Notes under the pieces: model-generated
Told to the model about the DNA's origin: nothing
The model's database searches: none
What the model saw: the letters and a program-made list of their open reading frames with translations, nothing else
From: Pedobacter suwonensis
Lineage (GTDB): Bacteria > Bacteroidota > Bacteroidia > Sphingobacteriales > Sphingobacteriaceae
DNA: 64,000 nucleotides
NCBI RefSeq assembly: GCF_900111825.1
Contig: NZ_FOJM01000001.1
Coordinates: 563,277 to 627,276, forward strand
Reading direction: 5' to 3'
Shown here: positions 38,496 through 48,054 of the stretch, one piece after another
How the letters are laid out: the number at the start of each line of letters is the position of its first letter
Position numbering within the stretch: the first letter of the stretch is position 1
Made by a program: the position numbers and the translations under genes

Positions 38496-38824
38496 TGTTC
38501 TGATTTTATAAGGACAAAGTTGCATCAACCGGCGGCCACGGAGTAAACAGAATCGGGGAAATATTTAACCGAAACGGAAAGTTTAGCCGAAATGCAGATG
38601 CAGGCTTATTCAGTTAATTGAACCCAAGGTAGCATTCGGATCATAAGGCTGGAAGAGGGATACCGGATGCAGGAAGAAAATCATTAGCAATTTTGCCTTA
38701 ATCACGAAAGAATCCAGGTAGTCTTCCGGAAAGGCAAATAACAGAAACCTTTTTTGGATATTTAAAACATGAAAAATTTATCAGCATATACCGCCCGGTT
38801 TAGAAATGTGGATCACGTTTCAAC
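38496..38824. other. Gene-free interval (329 bp)
   Basis: This holds the upstream region of the NmrA operon and the 3' side of the S41 peptidase gene. No coding frame, RNA or strong hairpin was seen. Confidence 0.35.
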
Positions 38825-40240
38825 CTATCGCCCGCTGATGTTTTTATCCATATCCTTCAACACCCAATCCAATTCCAAATCTCTAGCGGCCAGCTTATCT
38901 TCAATCTGGTAAGTAATCTCAACATCCGGCATCAGACCTCTGCCGTCAATACGGGTAATGTCACCAAAAAAAGCGGGAAGCGTTCCATAACGGAGCAACA
39001 GCTTACTCGTAGGCAGGCTAAGGCTTTTGAGCGTCAAAGCCGTCCATACATTTTTACTGCCACCTGTTTCTTCACCAACAAATGTTACATTTTTCAGGGC
39101 TTTTAAATTCGCAGCGAGTAAACTGCCAGCCGAAAAAGTGCCACCGTCAATCAATACATATATTTTACCCTTAAATGTAAATGGATGAAGCGTGATCAAC
39201 TCGAAGGCTGACTTTGACATTTTATCCACCCAAACCCGTATTTTTTGATTATTATACAGCTGTTTCTGCTTTTTTATTTCTTCAGGCAGCCTGTAGAAAT
39301 ATTTAGGTGAATCAATCAGGTGACTATAAAACCTCGCCGGCCAAACTAAATTCCCGCCCGGATTTCCCCTCAAATCGATGACCAGCGTCTTTAACTTACG
39401 CTTTTGTATGTCTGCAAAAATATCCTGATAACCCCCATATTCTGGTCCAATATTAAAATGGCGTAGTTTGATATAGGCAATATTGCTGTCAACCGTTAAC
39501 CGTCTATACTCCGCACTCGGCAGCATCGCAACACCAATACTATCAAAGGCCTTTTTCTGCTGTGCCTCCAACTTAATTTCCCAGCGATTTCCTGATGATT
39601 CCAGCAAAATGTCGAGTCCCTTCTGTTCAGGAAACAAAAAGCGGTAACGCTCTGCAAATAAACCACTATGGTTCATCAGATATTTTTTGAAAGTAGTATT
39701 GTAACCATCTGCAGTGATGTAGCGGTTCAAGCTATCAATCAGCCTTGCAGCGGAAACATGATTGATGCTCAAAATCTCCGTACCCTTTAAAATGGCAGGA
39801 TCGGCTGATATATTTTTGGCGATAAACAACCTGTTCCCCGTAACAAAGTAATCGAACTGATAAATGGGATGTTGTAATAATGGTTTTTTCAAGATGGCAA
39901 TATCCTGAGGCGTCAGTTTCGCATGATCCAGCTCAATCTTCAGGTGACCATCACCTATACTGCTGATCACATGCAATAACTTTACATACAAGGCAATCGG
40001 CGTAAGTGGCTTAACAATTGTTTTTCTTAAACTATCAAACTTATAATCAAGCTTTTTCTTACTGATGTACAAATACAGATTTGGATGTTCTCTTTCCAGT
40101 GTAGTTTGTACCCAATTAATATCTTTCTTAAGATCAGATGGCTGATACAAATGCTTAGTCATCTGTTCCAGATGCTGCGCCCTTAAAGGCATGTTGGCAC
40201 CAAAAAACAATATAAAAAAAGCAGGAGCGAATAATTTCAT
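38825..40240 (-). CDS. S41 family peptidase, secreted
   Basis: 471 residues with a signal peptide (APAFFILFFGANMPLRAQ). The protease core has VIDLRGNPGGN (about 285-295) and VLIDGGTFSAGSLLAANLKA, in which the Ser of FSAGS is the likely nucleophile, followed by FVGEETGG. A PDZ-like region with ILSINHVSAARLIDSL sits at about 155-175. This member differs from the two NGGGSD-type S41 proteins in the window and is nearer the usual C-terminal processing-peptidase form. Periplasmic or surface role; substrate unknown. Confidence 0.85.
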   Translation of the reverse strand: MKLFAPAFFILFFGANMPLRAQHLEQMTKHLYQPSDLKKDINWVQTTLEREHPNLYLYISKKKLDYKFDSLRKTIVKPLTPIALYVKLLHVISSIGDGHLKIELDHAKLTPQDIAILKKPLLQHPIYQFDYFVTGNRLFIAKNISADPAILKGTEILSINHVSAARLIDSLNRYITADGYNTTFKKYLMNHSGLFAERYRFLFPEQKGLDILLESSGNRWEIKLEAQQKKAFDSIGVAMLPSAEYRRLTVDSNIAYIKLRHFNIGPEYGGYQDIFADIQKRKLKTLVIDLRGNPGGNLVWPARFYSHLIDSPKYFYRLPEEIKKQKQLYNNQKIRVWVDKMSKSAFELITLHPFTFKGKIYVLIDGGTFSAGSLLAANLKALKNVTFVGEETGGSKNVWTALTLKSLSLPTSKLLLRYGTLPAFFGDITRIDGRGLMPDVEITYQIEDKLAARDLELDWVLKDMDKNISGR

Positions 40241-40582
40241 ATCGCGAAGATAAACCCATCAGACAAAACATAAAACTATATCATGAGTGTTTCAATTTTT
40301 TTCCACTACTGATCTCCTTCAGTGCCCCGGATACAATACAAGGCTATTTTTTCCAGTAGCGGGTTAACCTGATCTGGTAGGTAATGACCCCAAATATCAT
40401 ATTCAGATCAACATGCACCGCAGCAGTTCCCAAAACGGACTTCTTCAGGGGATAACTTTTTTTACTGTGAGTTTTCTGGATTCCCAGCTATGCTTAATTT
40501 ATTAAAAAAAAATAAATATTTATTGCTTATCAATAAATATTTATCTTTATTTGTATCATAATTAGCTTAATTAAAAAATAAT
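40241..40582. other. Divergent regulatory interval (342 bp)
   Basis: There is no gene here. It contains the tandem palindromic operator candidate at 40511-40545 immediately before the DUF2975 gene, and the upstream region of the S41 gene. Confidence 0.45.
40511..40545 (+). promoter_or_regulatory. Tandem palindromic operator candidate upstream of DUF2975/YozG pair
   Basis: The 14-mer AATAAATATTTATT (40511-40524) is its own reverse complement and recurs as AATAAATATTTATC at 40532-40545, a spacing of exactly 21 bp or two helical turns. The two copies also form a long inverted repeat around CTTAT. The position, 37 bp before the DUF2975 start, suits an autoregulatory site for the small HTH protein of the same operon. 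Confidence 0.6.
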
Positions 40583-41128
40583 ATGAAAAATAAAGCAAGT
40601 GTAAATAACCTCATTTCAGTTATGAAAGTATTAACCTGGATCGTATTTGTTGGTTTATGCATCAAAACCGGATCACTGATAATATCTTTTACCATCAGTA
40701 TTACCGAAAGTCATTTAGCTGCCAAAGATCTTTACAAGGGTTTGGATCTGAGCCCGCTGCTTGACCATAGCCCGTCTCAGTATGTAATGCTGATGCTGTT
40801 GCTTATTTTGAGCTGGGCAGCAAAAGCTTTTCTATTTTTTATCGCTATCAAGATCTTTCTAAAAATCAATCTCGAGCATCCTTTTAGCGATAAAATGGCT
40901 GCGCTAATCATCAATCTCAGTTATGTTTCGCTGGTTATCGGAATACTGACCATCATGGCCGGGGCTTACAGTAATGATTTAGTAACGGACGGGGTAATAT
41001 TCCCGAATTTATCGCCCTATTTGGCTGGGGGAAATGAGTTTCTATTTTTAGCAGGAATTTTATTTATTATTTCACTAGTATTTAAAAGAGGGATCGAAAT
41101 ACAGGCTGAAAATGATTTAACCGTATAA
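40583..41128 (+). CDS. DUF2975 family membrane protein
   Basis: 181 residues with four hydrophobic segments (about 15-40, 65-90, 108-130, 145-165). DUF2975 proteins are almost always encoded next to a small YozG-type Cro/CI regulator, as here, with only 4 bp between stop and start. The pair is thought to act as a membrane-linked regulatory module. No enzymatic motif is visible. Confidence 0.85.
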   Translation: MKNKASVNNLISVMKVLTWIVFVGLCIKTGSLIISFTISITESHLAAKDLYKGLDLSPLLDHSPSQYVMLMLLLILSWAAKAFLFFIAIKIFLKINLEHPFSDKMAALIINLSYVSLVIGILTIMAGAYSNDLVTDGVIFPNLSPYLAGGNEFLFLAGILFIISLVFKRGIEIQAENDLTV

Positions 41129-41132
41129 GCTT

Positions 41133-41342
41133 ATGCCGATTGTAATAAATCTGGATGTGATGATGGCCAGGCGGAAAATGTCGCTTAATGAGCTGGCCCA
41201 AAAGGTAGATTTAACACTTGCCAACCTTTCTATATTTAAAACCGGGAAAGCAAAGGCGGTTCGATTCAGCACACTGGAATCTATCTGTGAGGCCCTGGAC
41301 TGCCAGCCAGGAGACCTGCTGGAGTTTAGGAAAGAAGACTAG
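41133..41342 (+). CDS. Cro/CI-family regulator, YozG-like
   Basis: 69 residues, a bare helix-turn-helix domain: MPIVINLDVMMARRKMSLNE, then KVDLTLANLSIFKTGKAKAV and the closing CEALDCQPGDLLEF that marks YozG proteins. It is likely a dimeric DNA binder and the best candidate to bind the palindromic site upstream of the operon. Translation is probably coupled to DUF2975 because of the 4-bp gap. Confidence 0.9.
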   Translation: MPIVINLDVMMARRKMSLNELAQKVDLTLANLSIFKTGKAKAVRFSTLESICEALDCQPGDLLEFRKED

Positions 41343-41786
41343 ATTAGTGGATGATTTGTTTCTCTTTGGTAACATACGTCATCAATCTTGATCAGCACCT
41401 TATTTCCACTGAACCACTTCTCCCCGCAATACTGATGGACCTATTTGACAATTGTTGCTTGGCCCGGGAACTGAAAAATTATGATCGAATAATGCTTATG
41501 GATGAGGCATTTGCCGGATTTTAAGGCCACGACAGAAAACCAGGATGAAGATTGTAAGGGATACTTTCCGTATCATTGCGGTGTAGGAGATGAGAGACCT
41601 ACATCATTCGAAAGCCTGAGCGCGTTAATTTAGAAGGGGGTTGATCATGGATTTGATCTACCCTTTTTTCAGACTACATCCTGGCAATATTCCGATTATG
41701 AAACTAATCAAGCAGCATAGGTATATCACGCCAACGGCAGATTGCCCCCGACACGGGTAAAATACGATGCCCTGGAATACGAAACG
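41343..41786. other. Gene-free interval with isolated terminator (444 bp)
   Basis: Short open fragments occur (for example one ending at 41524) but none is recognisable. A terminator-like hairpin at 41638-41669 stands almost 300 bp beyond the last upstream gene. Confidence 0.35.
41638..41669 (+). terminator. Rho-independent terminator-like hairpin
   Basis: GGGTTGATCA (41638-41647) pairs with TGATCTACCC (41654-41663) with one mismatch and is followed by six T residues. No gene lies close upstream on this strand. Confidence 0.65.
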
Positions 41787-42062
41787 TCATCTTGCGGTTT
41801 TCTCATTGCCATCAGCAATAATTCTGATCAAATCATTTTGATTTAAAGTCAATAAATTTGCTACCTCTACATTCAGAATCATGGCGATATGAAACAATCG
41901 GTCAATCGTTAATTTACTATCACCAATTTCGATTTTGCTGTAAGCATTTTGCGATATTTTAAGTTTTGTGGCCAGATATTTCTGGGTGTAAGCCCTGTAT
42001 TCCCTGATCTTTCTGATGTTGCCGACAACATGCTTTTCGCTTAATAGCAATACATCTTCCAT
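41787..42062 (-). CDS. XRE-family helix-turn-helix regulator
   Basis: 91 residues, with an HTH domain at about 15-75 including YTQKYLATKLKISQNAYSKI and the typical E-x-G-x-x-x-L motif (IEIGDSKLTIDRLFHIAMIL). The C-terminal 15 residues are basic and polar. It lies downstream of the phytochrome gene on the same strand, 156 bp away, so a shared transcript is possible. Target unknown. Confidence 0.85.
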   Translation of the reverse strand: MEDVLLLSEKHVVGNIRKIREYRAYTQKYLATKLKISQNAYSKIEIGDSKLTIDRLFHIAMILNVEVANLLTLNQNDLIRIIADGNEKTAR

Positions 42063-42218
42063 AAAGCCCTCATATTTTTATTTTTTTTACCTAAAAACAA
42101 AAAGTTGCGGCTTAATTTTACTGTGTAAACAGCATAAGCCTACCTTAAATCATAATGATTACCCGTATAATATAGCGCAAAACGAAATTAAATATTTAAT
42201 GATTTCGAAACCTTCGCG

Positions 42219-44429
42219 CTAGCCCGCTAATGGGAATGACAGCACAAAAGTAGTTCCATTTCCTTCTTCACTTTCAATTTTGATTGTTGCCCCATGGCGG
42301 TTAATAATTTTCTTTACGGTGGCCAGGCCAACGCCATTGCCTTCAAATTCATTTATTTTACCAACCCTGGTAAAAAGACCAAATACTTTGGCCTGTTCTT
42401 CCGAATTAATGCCAACACCATTATCTGTAATACGGTAAACAACATCATGCGCTACAATAGTTCCATCAATGGAAACAACAGGAAAGCCTGTTTTATGCGA
42501 ATATTTAACCGCATTTTCGATAATGTTTAAGAAAACCTGAAAAAGGAGAACGGGATCGCCATCAATATCAGGTGTTTGAAGGATATTGATCTGTAGATTT
42601 TTATTCACTACGCCAACTAAAATCTGATCTTTGATTTCGGTTATCAACGAGGTCATATCTACCTTTTCCTTATTCAAAAGTTTCTGACCCACTTTGGCGT
42701 ATTCAAGAACAGTGCCGATCATATTGCTCAACCTTGCAGAATTATCTACGATCTTTCCAGACATCTTCCTGATTTCATCCTCTGATGACCTGCGTAAAAT
42801 TAATTCAGCAAAAGCTTTGATGGCTGTAATGGGGGTTTTTAAATCGTGCGAAACCGTGTGCGCAAAGGTATCAAGCTCTGCATAGGCATCACGAAGCTTT
42901 TCATTAAGGATACGGAGTTCGATGGTTTTACGCCCTATGGCGAAATTAATTTCATCTCTGATTTCCAGTAATGTTTGTATTTCGATTTCGGACCATTTTT
43001 CTGAATTGCCCTTAACCTGCTGTGACCATTGATCAAAAGAGTTTCTTGGTGAAATATATTGGTTTCCATTACTGTCAAAACGGATAATTTTGGCAGGGTC
43101 GCCTGCCCATTTTACGGTAAGGGAAACTTCCTTTCTAAATAATAAAACGCAGTCTTTTATATTCTCTGTTAGTTTGCAGGCTAACAAACCGGCAAATTTA
43201 CCGCTGTTTAACTGCGCTTGGGGCAGCTCCTCAAGCAGGCGCTGCGATACGATTAAACCGTCGTTGCGCGCGTTTAGTTCTTCAACCAAGCTAAGAATAT
43301 CCTGATCATCCGGAACTTCGCCAAATAAATACAGCGCTCCTTCAAAATATAAAGCAATACCAGATGCTTTGCATGCAGCTATTATTCCCTGACCGCAATC
43401 GGAAATGACATCCGGAATTTTATTATTTTTTAATAAACTCCTGGCAACCTCCATCACAACAGATTGTAAGGTTAAATGATCCTGATGAATTTTTTCCTGG
43501 TTTCTAAGGCCTACACCTGAACTTAATACCTGACCGATCAGTTTAGCCGTTTCCCTTTGCCTGAAATTTATAAAACGGGGTGAATAGTTATGGCAGGCGA
43601 TGAGGCCCCAAAGTTCGTTATCTACAATAATGGAGACACTAAAACTAGACTGTACACCCATATTTTTAAGATAGGTAATATGGACCGGTGATACTGCCCT
43701 TATGGAACTATTGGTCAGATCGGCAGGGATATTACTTATGGCCAATATGGGAACGGGAACATCATCAACATTTGCAATCAACCTTGTATAATTTTTTTTG
43801 TAGAGTTCGCGTGCCTGCTGTGGAATATCGGATGCCGGGTAGTGTAATCCAAGCCAGGTTTCCAAACCAGGTTGCTTATCCTCAGCAATAACCTCGCCAT
43901 GGCCATCATCATGAAACTTATAGATCATAATCCGGTCATAGTTGATCACTCTTCTGATTTCGATCACGGTATTTTCGAGAATGGTTTGCAGTTCTTTTGC
44001 GGCCAACATTTGCGATAGCGCTGCACCCACAGTGTTTTGCGGATCGGTGTATAAATCAGACGCCTCAGGCTCGAAATCAAGAATATAATACTCGCCTGAA
44101 AGCGAAAGAATCATATTATAAGCATGGCCCTTTATATTTACCACGTAAGGGTTGTGCGGCTTAAACTCTTTTCCATGCCAGGACAGGTTAATGATGTATT
44201 CAATAAATTTATCATCAGCCGGTTTACCAAGAACGGCGCTGATACTGGTGATGTAACGCTCGAGAATTTCGATACCCAGCTCCTGCCTGGCCAATTCATT
44301 GAAATTTGCACTACAATATTTTACTATCCCGACAGAATCAAGGATTATAAGATAACCATGTGCCTGCACGTGGCCTGGAATATGTATCGGTTCCCGACTA
44401 CATAAATCTAAAATATCAACTTCACTCAT
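42219..44429 (-). CDS. Bacteriophytochrome histidine kinase
   Basis: 736 residues: an N-terminal PAS domain (about 15-105), GAF (about 130-300), PHY (about 310-490), then HisKA and HATPase_c. The likely biliverdin-binding Cys10 is in DLCSREPIHIPGHVQAHG, at the place used by bacteriophytochromes. GLHYPASDIPQQARELY and LWGLIACHNYSPR are the conserved chromophore-pocket motifs. The phospho-acceptor His lies in TVSHDLKTPITAIKAF and the ATP site in ENAVKY, DNGVGI and GNGVGLATVKKI. It senses red/far-red light. No response regulator or haem oxygenase gene adjoins it. Confidence 0.95.
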   Translation of the reverse strand: MSEVDILDLCSREPIHIPGHVQAHGYLIILDSVGIVKYCSANFNELARQELGIEILERYITSISAVLGKPADDKFIEYIINLSWHGKEFKPHNPYVVNIKGHAYNMILSLSGEYYILDFEPEASDLYTDPQNTVGAALSQMLAAKELQTILENTVIEIRRVINYDRIMIYKFHDDGHGEVIAEDKQPGLETWLGLHYPASDIPQQARELYKKNYTRLIANVDDVPVPILAISNIPADLTNSSIRAVSPVHITYLKNMGVQSSFSVSIIVDNELWGLIACHNYSPRFINFRQRETAKLIGQVLSSGVGLRNQEKIHQDHLTLQSVVMEVARSLLKNNKIPDVISDCGQGIIAACKASGIALYFEGALYLFGEVPDDQDILSLVEELNARNDGLIVSQRLLEELPQAQLNSGKFAGLLACKLTENIKDCVLLFRKEVSLTVKWAGDPAKIIRFDSNGNQYISPRNSFDQWSQQVKGNSEKWSEIEIQTLLEIRDEINFAIGRKTIELRILNEKLRDAYAELDTFAHTVSHDLKTPITAIKAFAELILRRSSEDEIRKMSGKIVDNSARLSNMIGTVLEYAKVGQKLLNKEKVDMTSLITEIKDQILVGVVNKNLQINILQTPDIDGDPVLLFQVFLNIIENAVKYSHKTGFPVVSIDGTIVAHDVVYRITDNGVGINSEEQAKVFGLFTRVGKINEFEGNGVGLATVKKIINRHGATIKIESEEGNGTTFVLSFPLAG

Positions 44430-44644
44430 TCTTTATATATCACAGTTTCAAAACTTCACGTTATTTGTGGCGATAATAAACCATTTTACTAAACTGGTCT
44501 AAATTGATCTCTCATTAACGCATCCATGTATTGAAGATAAAAAAATTAATAGATATCAAAAAACTGATATCCGCATTTAGCCATAACTATGAGCTAATGG
44601 TTTCGGGTTAACAAAAATATAGCTTATGATGATATTAACCATGA

Positions 44645-46510
44645 TCAGCAAAGAGGTATTTTAAATGTAAATTTTGCGCCCGGTTCCCCTGGTATATTTT
44701 CAGCCCCGATTTCTCCGTTGTGCAGCCGTAAAATCTCTGCACAGATAAAAAGTCCTATACCAAAACCTGCCACAGTGTGGATTCTTTGATTTTGACTTCG
44801 GAAGTACCGCCTGAAAAGCTTGTCTCTTTCATACTCCAAAATGCCCATGCCCCGATCCCTTACGCTTACCATCAGTTTTGCATCTGCAAGTTGATAGCTA
44901 ACGTCTATCGCTGATCCCATCGGAGAATACTTGATTGCATTGCTGATTAAGTTGTGTAAAACCATTTCGAGCCTATCTCTGTCTGCATCAATAATTACTG
45001 AACCTATTCCATTGAAGTTAATGTGATGGGTTTGAATTTCATTGTTGAACTCCTGCTTACAATCTTCAAACAGTAAGGCAAAATCAAATTCGGCCTTTTT
45101 GATCATAGTTTTTCCGAATTCGAGTCTGGATATATCCAGAAAACCCTCAATCATCCTGGCCATTTTTCCAAGCTGACGCTGGATTTTTCTACAGATTGGA
45201 GCAAAGTCTTCATTGGCACCATTCAGCGCTTTATGTACCAAAATCTGTGTAAAGCCACCAATTGAAGTTAATGGGGTTTTGAGCTCATGGCTGATCATGG
45301 ATATGAATTCATTTTTTCTGTTTTCCTCTTCCATCTGGCGGCTCACATCCATTACCACGGCATAAATGGATTTGGGTATGCCATCTTTACTTTTTCTTAC
45401 TTTACCTACCACCCGCATCCATTTTCTTTCTCCAGATATTAAATGCCGGATGGGGTAAGTACTATCTACAGGTGCGCCATGCTGTGCAGACTGGGCAAGC
45501 ACACGGTTTACTTCTTCCCTGTATTGTGGCTCTACCGCATCAGTAACCATATGCCAGTTGATTTCGCCCGTTAACGGGAGCCCGTAATGGTTACGGTACT
45601 CTCTGGACATTTCGGCTTTTAGCGTCTTAATATCAAGGCTGCAACTCCCCATTTCAGCTGCATCAAAAGCAGCCTGAAGCTCCTCCTTGCTTGCCTTAAG
45701 ATCAGCGTGCGATTGGGTAAGTTCTGCATTGAGCCATACAAGCTCAGCCATTTGATTTTTTAACTCGCTAATTTCAATTCCGGTACAAATGTACCCTAAA
45801 AAACGTTGCTGGCCGTTTAGCCTTGGCGTTCCTTTAATTTTCAACCATCGGAATCTCCCCTGTTAATCTTTCATTCTAAATTCGGCGCTGAATGCACTTT
45901 TTTGTGATATGGCATCGTAAAGTTTCTTCTGAAAAGATTTTAAATCATCAACATGGATGGCATTTTCCCATTTAAATCTCCCTTTTTGAGGTATTTCTTC
46001 TCCCATATACCTAACCCAGGCGGGGTTCCTGTATTCGATATTTCCGAAATCATCTACAATACTGATCAGGATATCTGTATCATCAGTCATGCTTTTGAAA
46101 GCCATTTCCAGATCTGAAACAGCAATTTTATTTTTTACCGGTGCCCCAACACCGAAGTTGATGATGACAGCCGTTAGCACACCATCTTCCTCAACCGTGT
46201 TATAGCTTACCCCGCTGAATCTGTTAAGAAAAGTATTTTTAGCTTTTTGGCTTGCGAGAATGGCATAATTAGCTAAAAACCATTCATCCATTCCGCGTAA
46301 GTGTGTAATGTTAGTATCCTTCCATGCTTCAAGGATATGTTCAAGGCAATTTTTAAAATCGCTTCCGATCATGCTTCCGGTAGCACCCGGAAGTAACTGC
46401 TGAAAATGATGGTTGACCACCATTACTGTATTCCCGGGCGAAACCATCATCAAACAACTGGGAATAAGGCTCATGGTATTCACCAATTGATTTAAGGAAG
46501 GAGTTTTCAT
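44645..46510 (-). pseudogene. PAS-domain sensor histidine kinase interrupted by an in-frame TAA
   Basis: Read from 46510, the frame has PAS-like segments for 215 codons and ends ...FSAEFRMKD then TAA (45863-45865). The very next codons in the same frame, QGRFRWLKIKGTPRLNG, complete a standard PAS strand and run on through another PAS (about 280-400), HisKA (FISMISHELKTPLTS) and HATPase_c (HNLISNAIKYS, DRGMGI, GFGIGLFICAEI) to 44645. Total length would be 621 residues, so one codon has become a stop. The part from TTG 45844 could be made separately as a 399-residue kinase, but most likely the gene is inactivated, read through, or wrongly sequenced at one base. Confidence 0.85.
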
Positions 46511-46936
46511 AGCTAAGTAGAAGTTTTTGGCCGCAGATCAAATTTTATCAGGTGTATAGCCAACGTTTCACGTTAAAAAATTTATTAATTAACTAACCAA
46601 TAAACCTAACTTAAAGTTTAGCCCACTTTTACATTTTCTATTACCCCCCGATTTGGCTGAAATGAGCCAATGAAGCTGCGAATGGCTTAATTATAAAATC
46701 TATTTTATTTGCCTTACTATACACCTCTTAAATAATCAATCCTTTCTTTAAAAAAAAGCCCGGTAGCCGATTTTTAGTTCCACCGGCAGATGCCGTAGAA
46801 CCAGATGATACCACCATTTCGTTTTTGAAATGCTTTTTACCAAGGCAGGCCGGTTTTTCGCTTCGCCGGAACAGCCGGACAGGATAAAAAACCGGCATTA
46901 ATCCTGAGAGAAAAGCAGATGAGGTTTTAACAGCGC
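46511..46936. other. Gene-free interval with hairpin-rich element (426 bp)
   Basis: At 46777-46801 GTTC...CGGCA / TGCCG...GAAC form an interrupted hairpin, and CCGGACAGG occurs near 46873. A 100-codon minus-strand frame at 46728-47030 overlaps the PepSY gene end and was judged spurious. The element may be an intergenic repeat. Confidence 0.4.
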
Positions 46937-48040
46937 TCATGGGGTATATTTTTTTTTTCGTTTTAGCCAAAGCAGTGCCCCGCTTATGGATAAGAAACCC
47001 GGTGTGAGGCCAAACAGCACATATATCCATTTTAAGATATCACCGCCAAAAGCACCTGCATGAAGTTCGTAAGCCATATGCTCAAGCCGTTCAGATAGCC
47101 CCTGCTCATCAATTACCTTTTTACCTTTCATTTTGCCGGTCTGCGCATCGAAGGTAATGCCGCTGGCCTTGCCCTTCAGCAGCACATTGCTGGTTTGGGG
47201 CATTTGGCCACGCAATAAAATGTCAGTACCTTTTACCGTTGGAATATTTACCGCAATTGGAACAAAGCCTGGAATAGTTTTACAGGCCAGGGCCACCAGG
47301 TGATCGATATTTGCAGGGACTTCATAGTTTGCCTGCTGCTTTGGAAGCACCCACATGGCAGGGCTGAAATACTCCCTAAGCATCCAGAAGCCGGTAAAAA
47401 ACAGTATGATATTAAACAGCAATGCCCAAACGCCGATAATGCGGTGCAAGGAGGAGATGCCCGTTCGATAACTTTTAAAGTTCAGTCCTGCCCTGAAGCG
47501 CAAGGCTTTCCAGAAATGTTTGCGGTAAATTACCGTGCCGGTGATGAGCGATAGCAGCATCACCAGACCGAGTATCCCGCTGATCAGCATGCCCGGAATA
47601 CCCAGTTGCAGGCTATAGTGAAGCGTATAAACCCAGCGCAGAAAGGATGGCGAAAACTGATCATAACCGCCTTCTCTGAGGATCTTTCCGTTATAGGGAT
47701 TTACGAAAACATAATACAGGTAGTTATCAGATACTTTTTGCTGCCTTTTGTAAAGCATAAACTCATAACTGTCATACCTGTCTCTTGGAAAATCGTGCAG
47801 GACGAGTTTTTTAAGGTTTGGATGGCTATGCAGCACCATCCGGTAAAGCTCATCGGCAGGAAGCTTTTTTGCTGCGGGGACCAGACGGTGGAGCTCAGGA
47901 TTGAAATAGCGCTCAAGCTCATGCCTGAAAACCAGCAGCGAACCGCTCATTCCATAAAGCAAAAAGAATATGCCTGCTGCAAGGCCTAGCCATCCGTGGA
48001 GCTTAAAGGATATCTTTGTTAAACGTTTCTTCCAATCCAT
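46937..48040 (-). CDS. PepSY-domain membrane protein (PiuB-like reductase type)
   Basis: About 367 residues. The PepSY_TM pattern begins with KLHGWLGLAAGIFFLLYGMSGSLLVF, of which the HGWLG and GSLL parts are typical. Further helices (about 135-160, 190-215, 325-345) and LHRIIGVWALLFNIILFFTGFW follow, with spaced histidines that could bind haem. Such proteins accompany siderophore receptors and probably reduce or release the metal in the periplasm. It is the last gene of the cluster, 14 bp after the TonB receptor. ATG 48040 was preferred to GTG 48043. Confidence 0.87.
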   Translation of the reverse strand: MDWKKRLTKISFKLHGWLGLAAGIFFLLYGMSGSLLVFRHELERYFNPELHRLVPAAKKLPADELYRMVLHSHPNLKKLVLHDFPRDRYDSYEFMLYKRQQKVSDNYLYYVFVNPYNGKILREGGYDQFSPSFLRWVYTLHYSLQLGIPGMLISGILGLVMLLSLITGTVIYRKHFWKALRFRAGLNFKSYRTGISSLHRIIGVWALLFNIILFFTGFWMLREYFSPAMWVLPKQQANYEVPANIDHLVALACKTIPGFVPIAVNIPTVKGTDILLRGQMPQTSNVLLKGKASGITFDAQTGKMKGKKVIDEQGLSERLEHMAYELHAGAFGGDILKWIYVLFGLTPGFLSISGALLWLKRKKKYTP

Positions 48041-48054
48041 CACTTTCCTAAATA

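Noticed and set aside
46728..47030. 100-codon minus-strand frame overlapping the PepSY gene end
   Set aside because: Its composition is not protein-like, and the part outside PepSY lies in a hairpin-rich repeat-like region.
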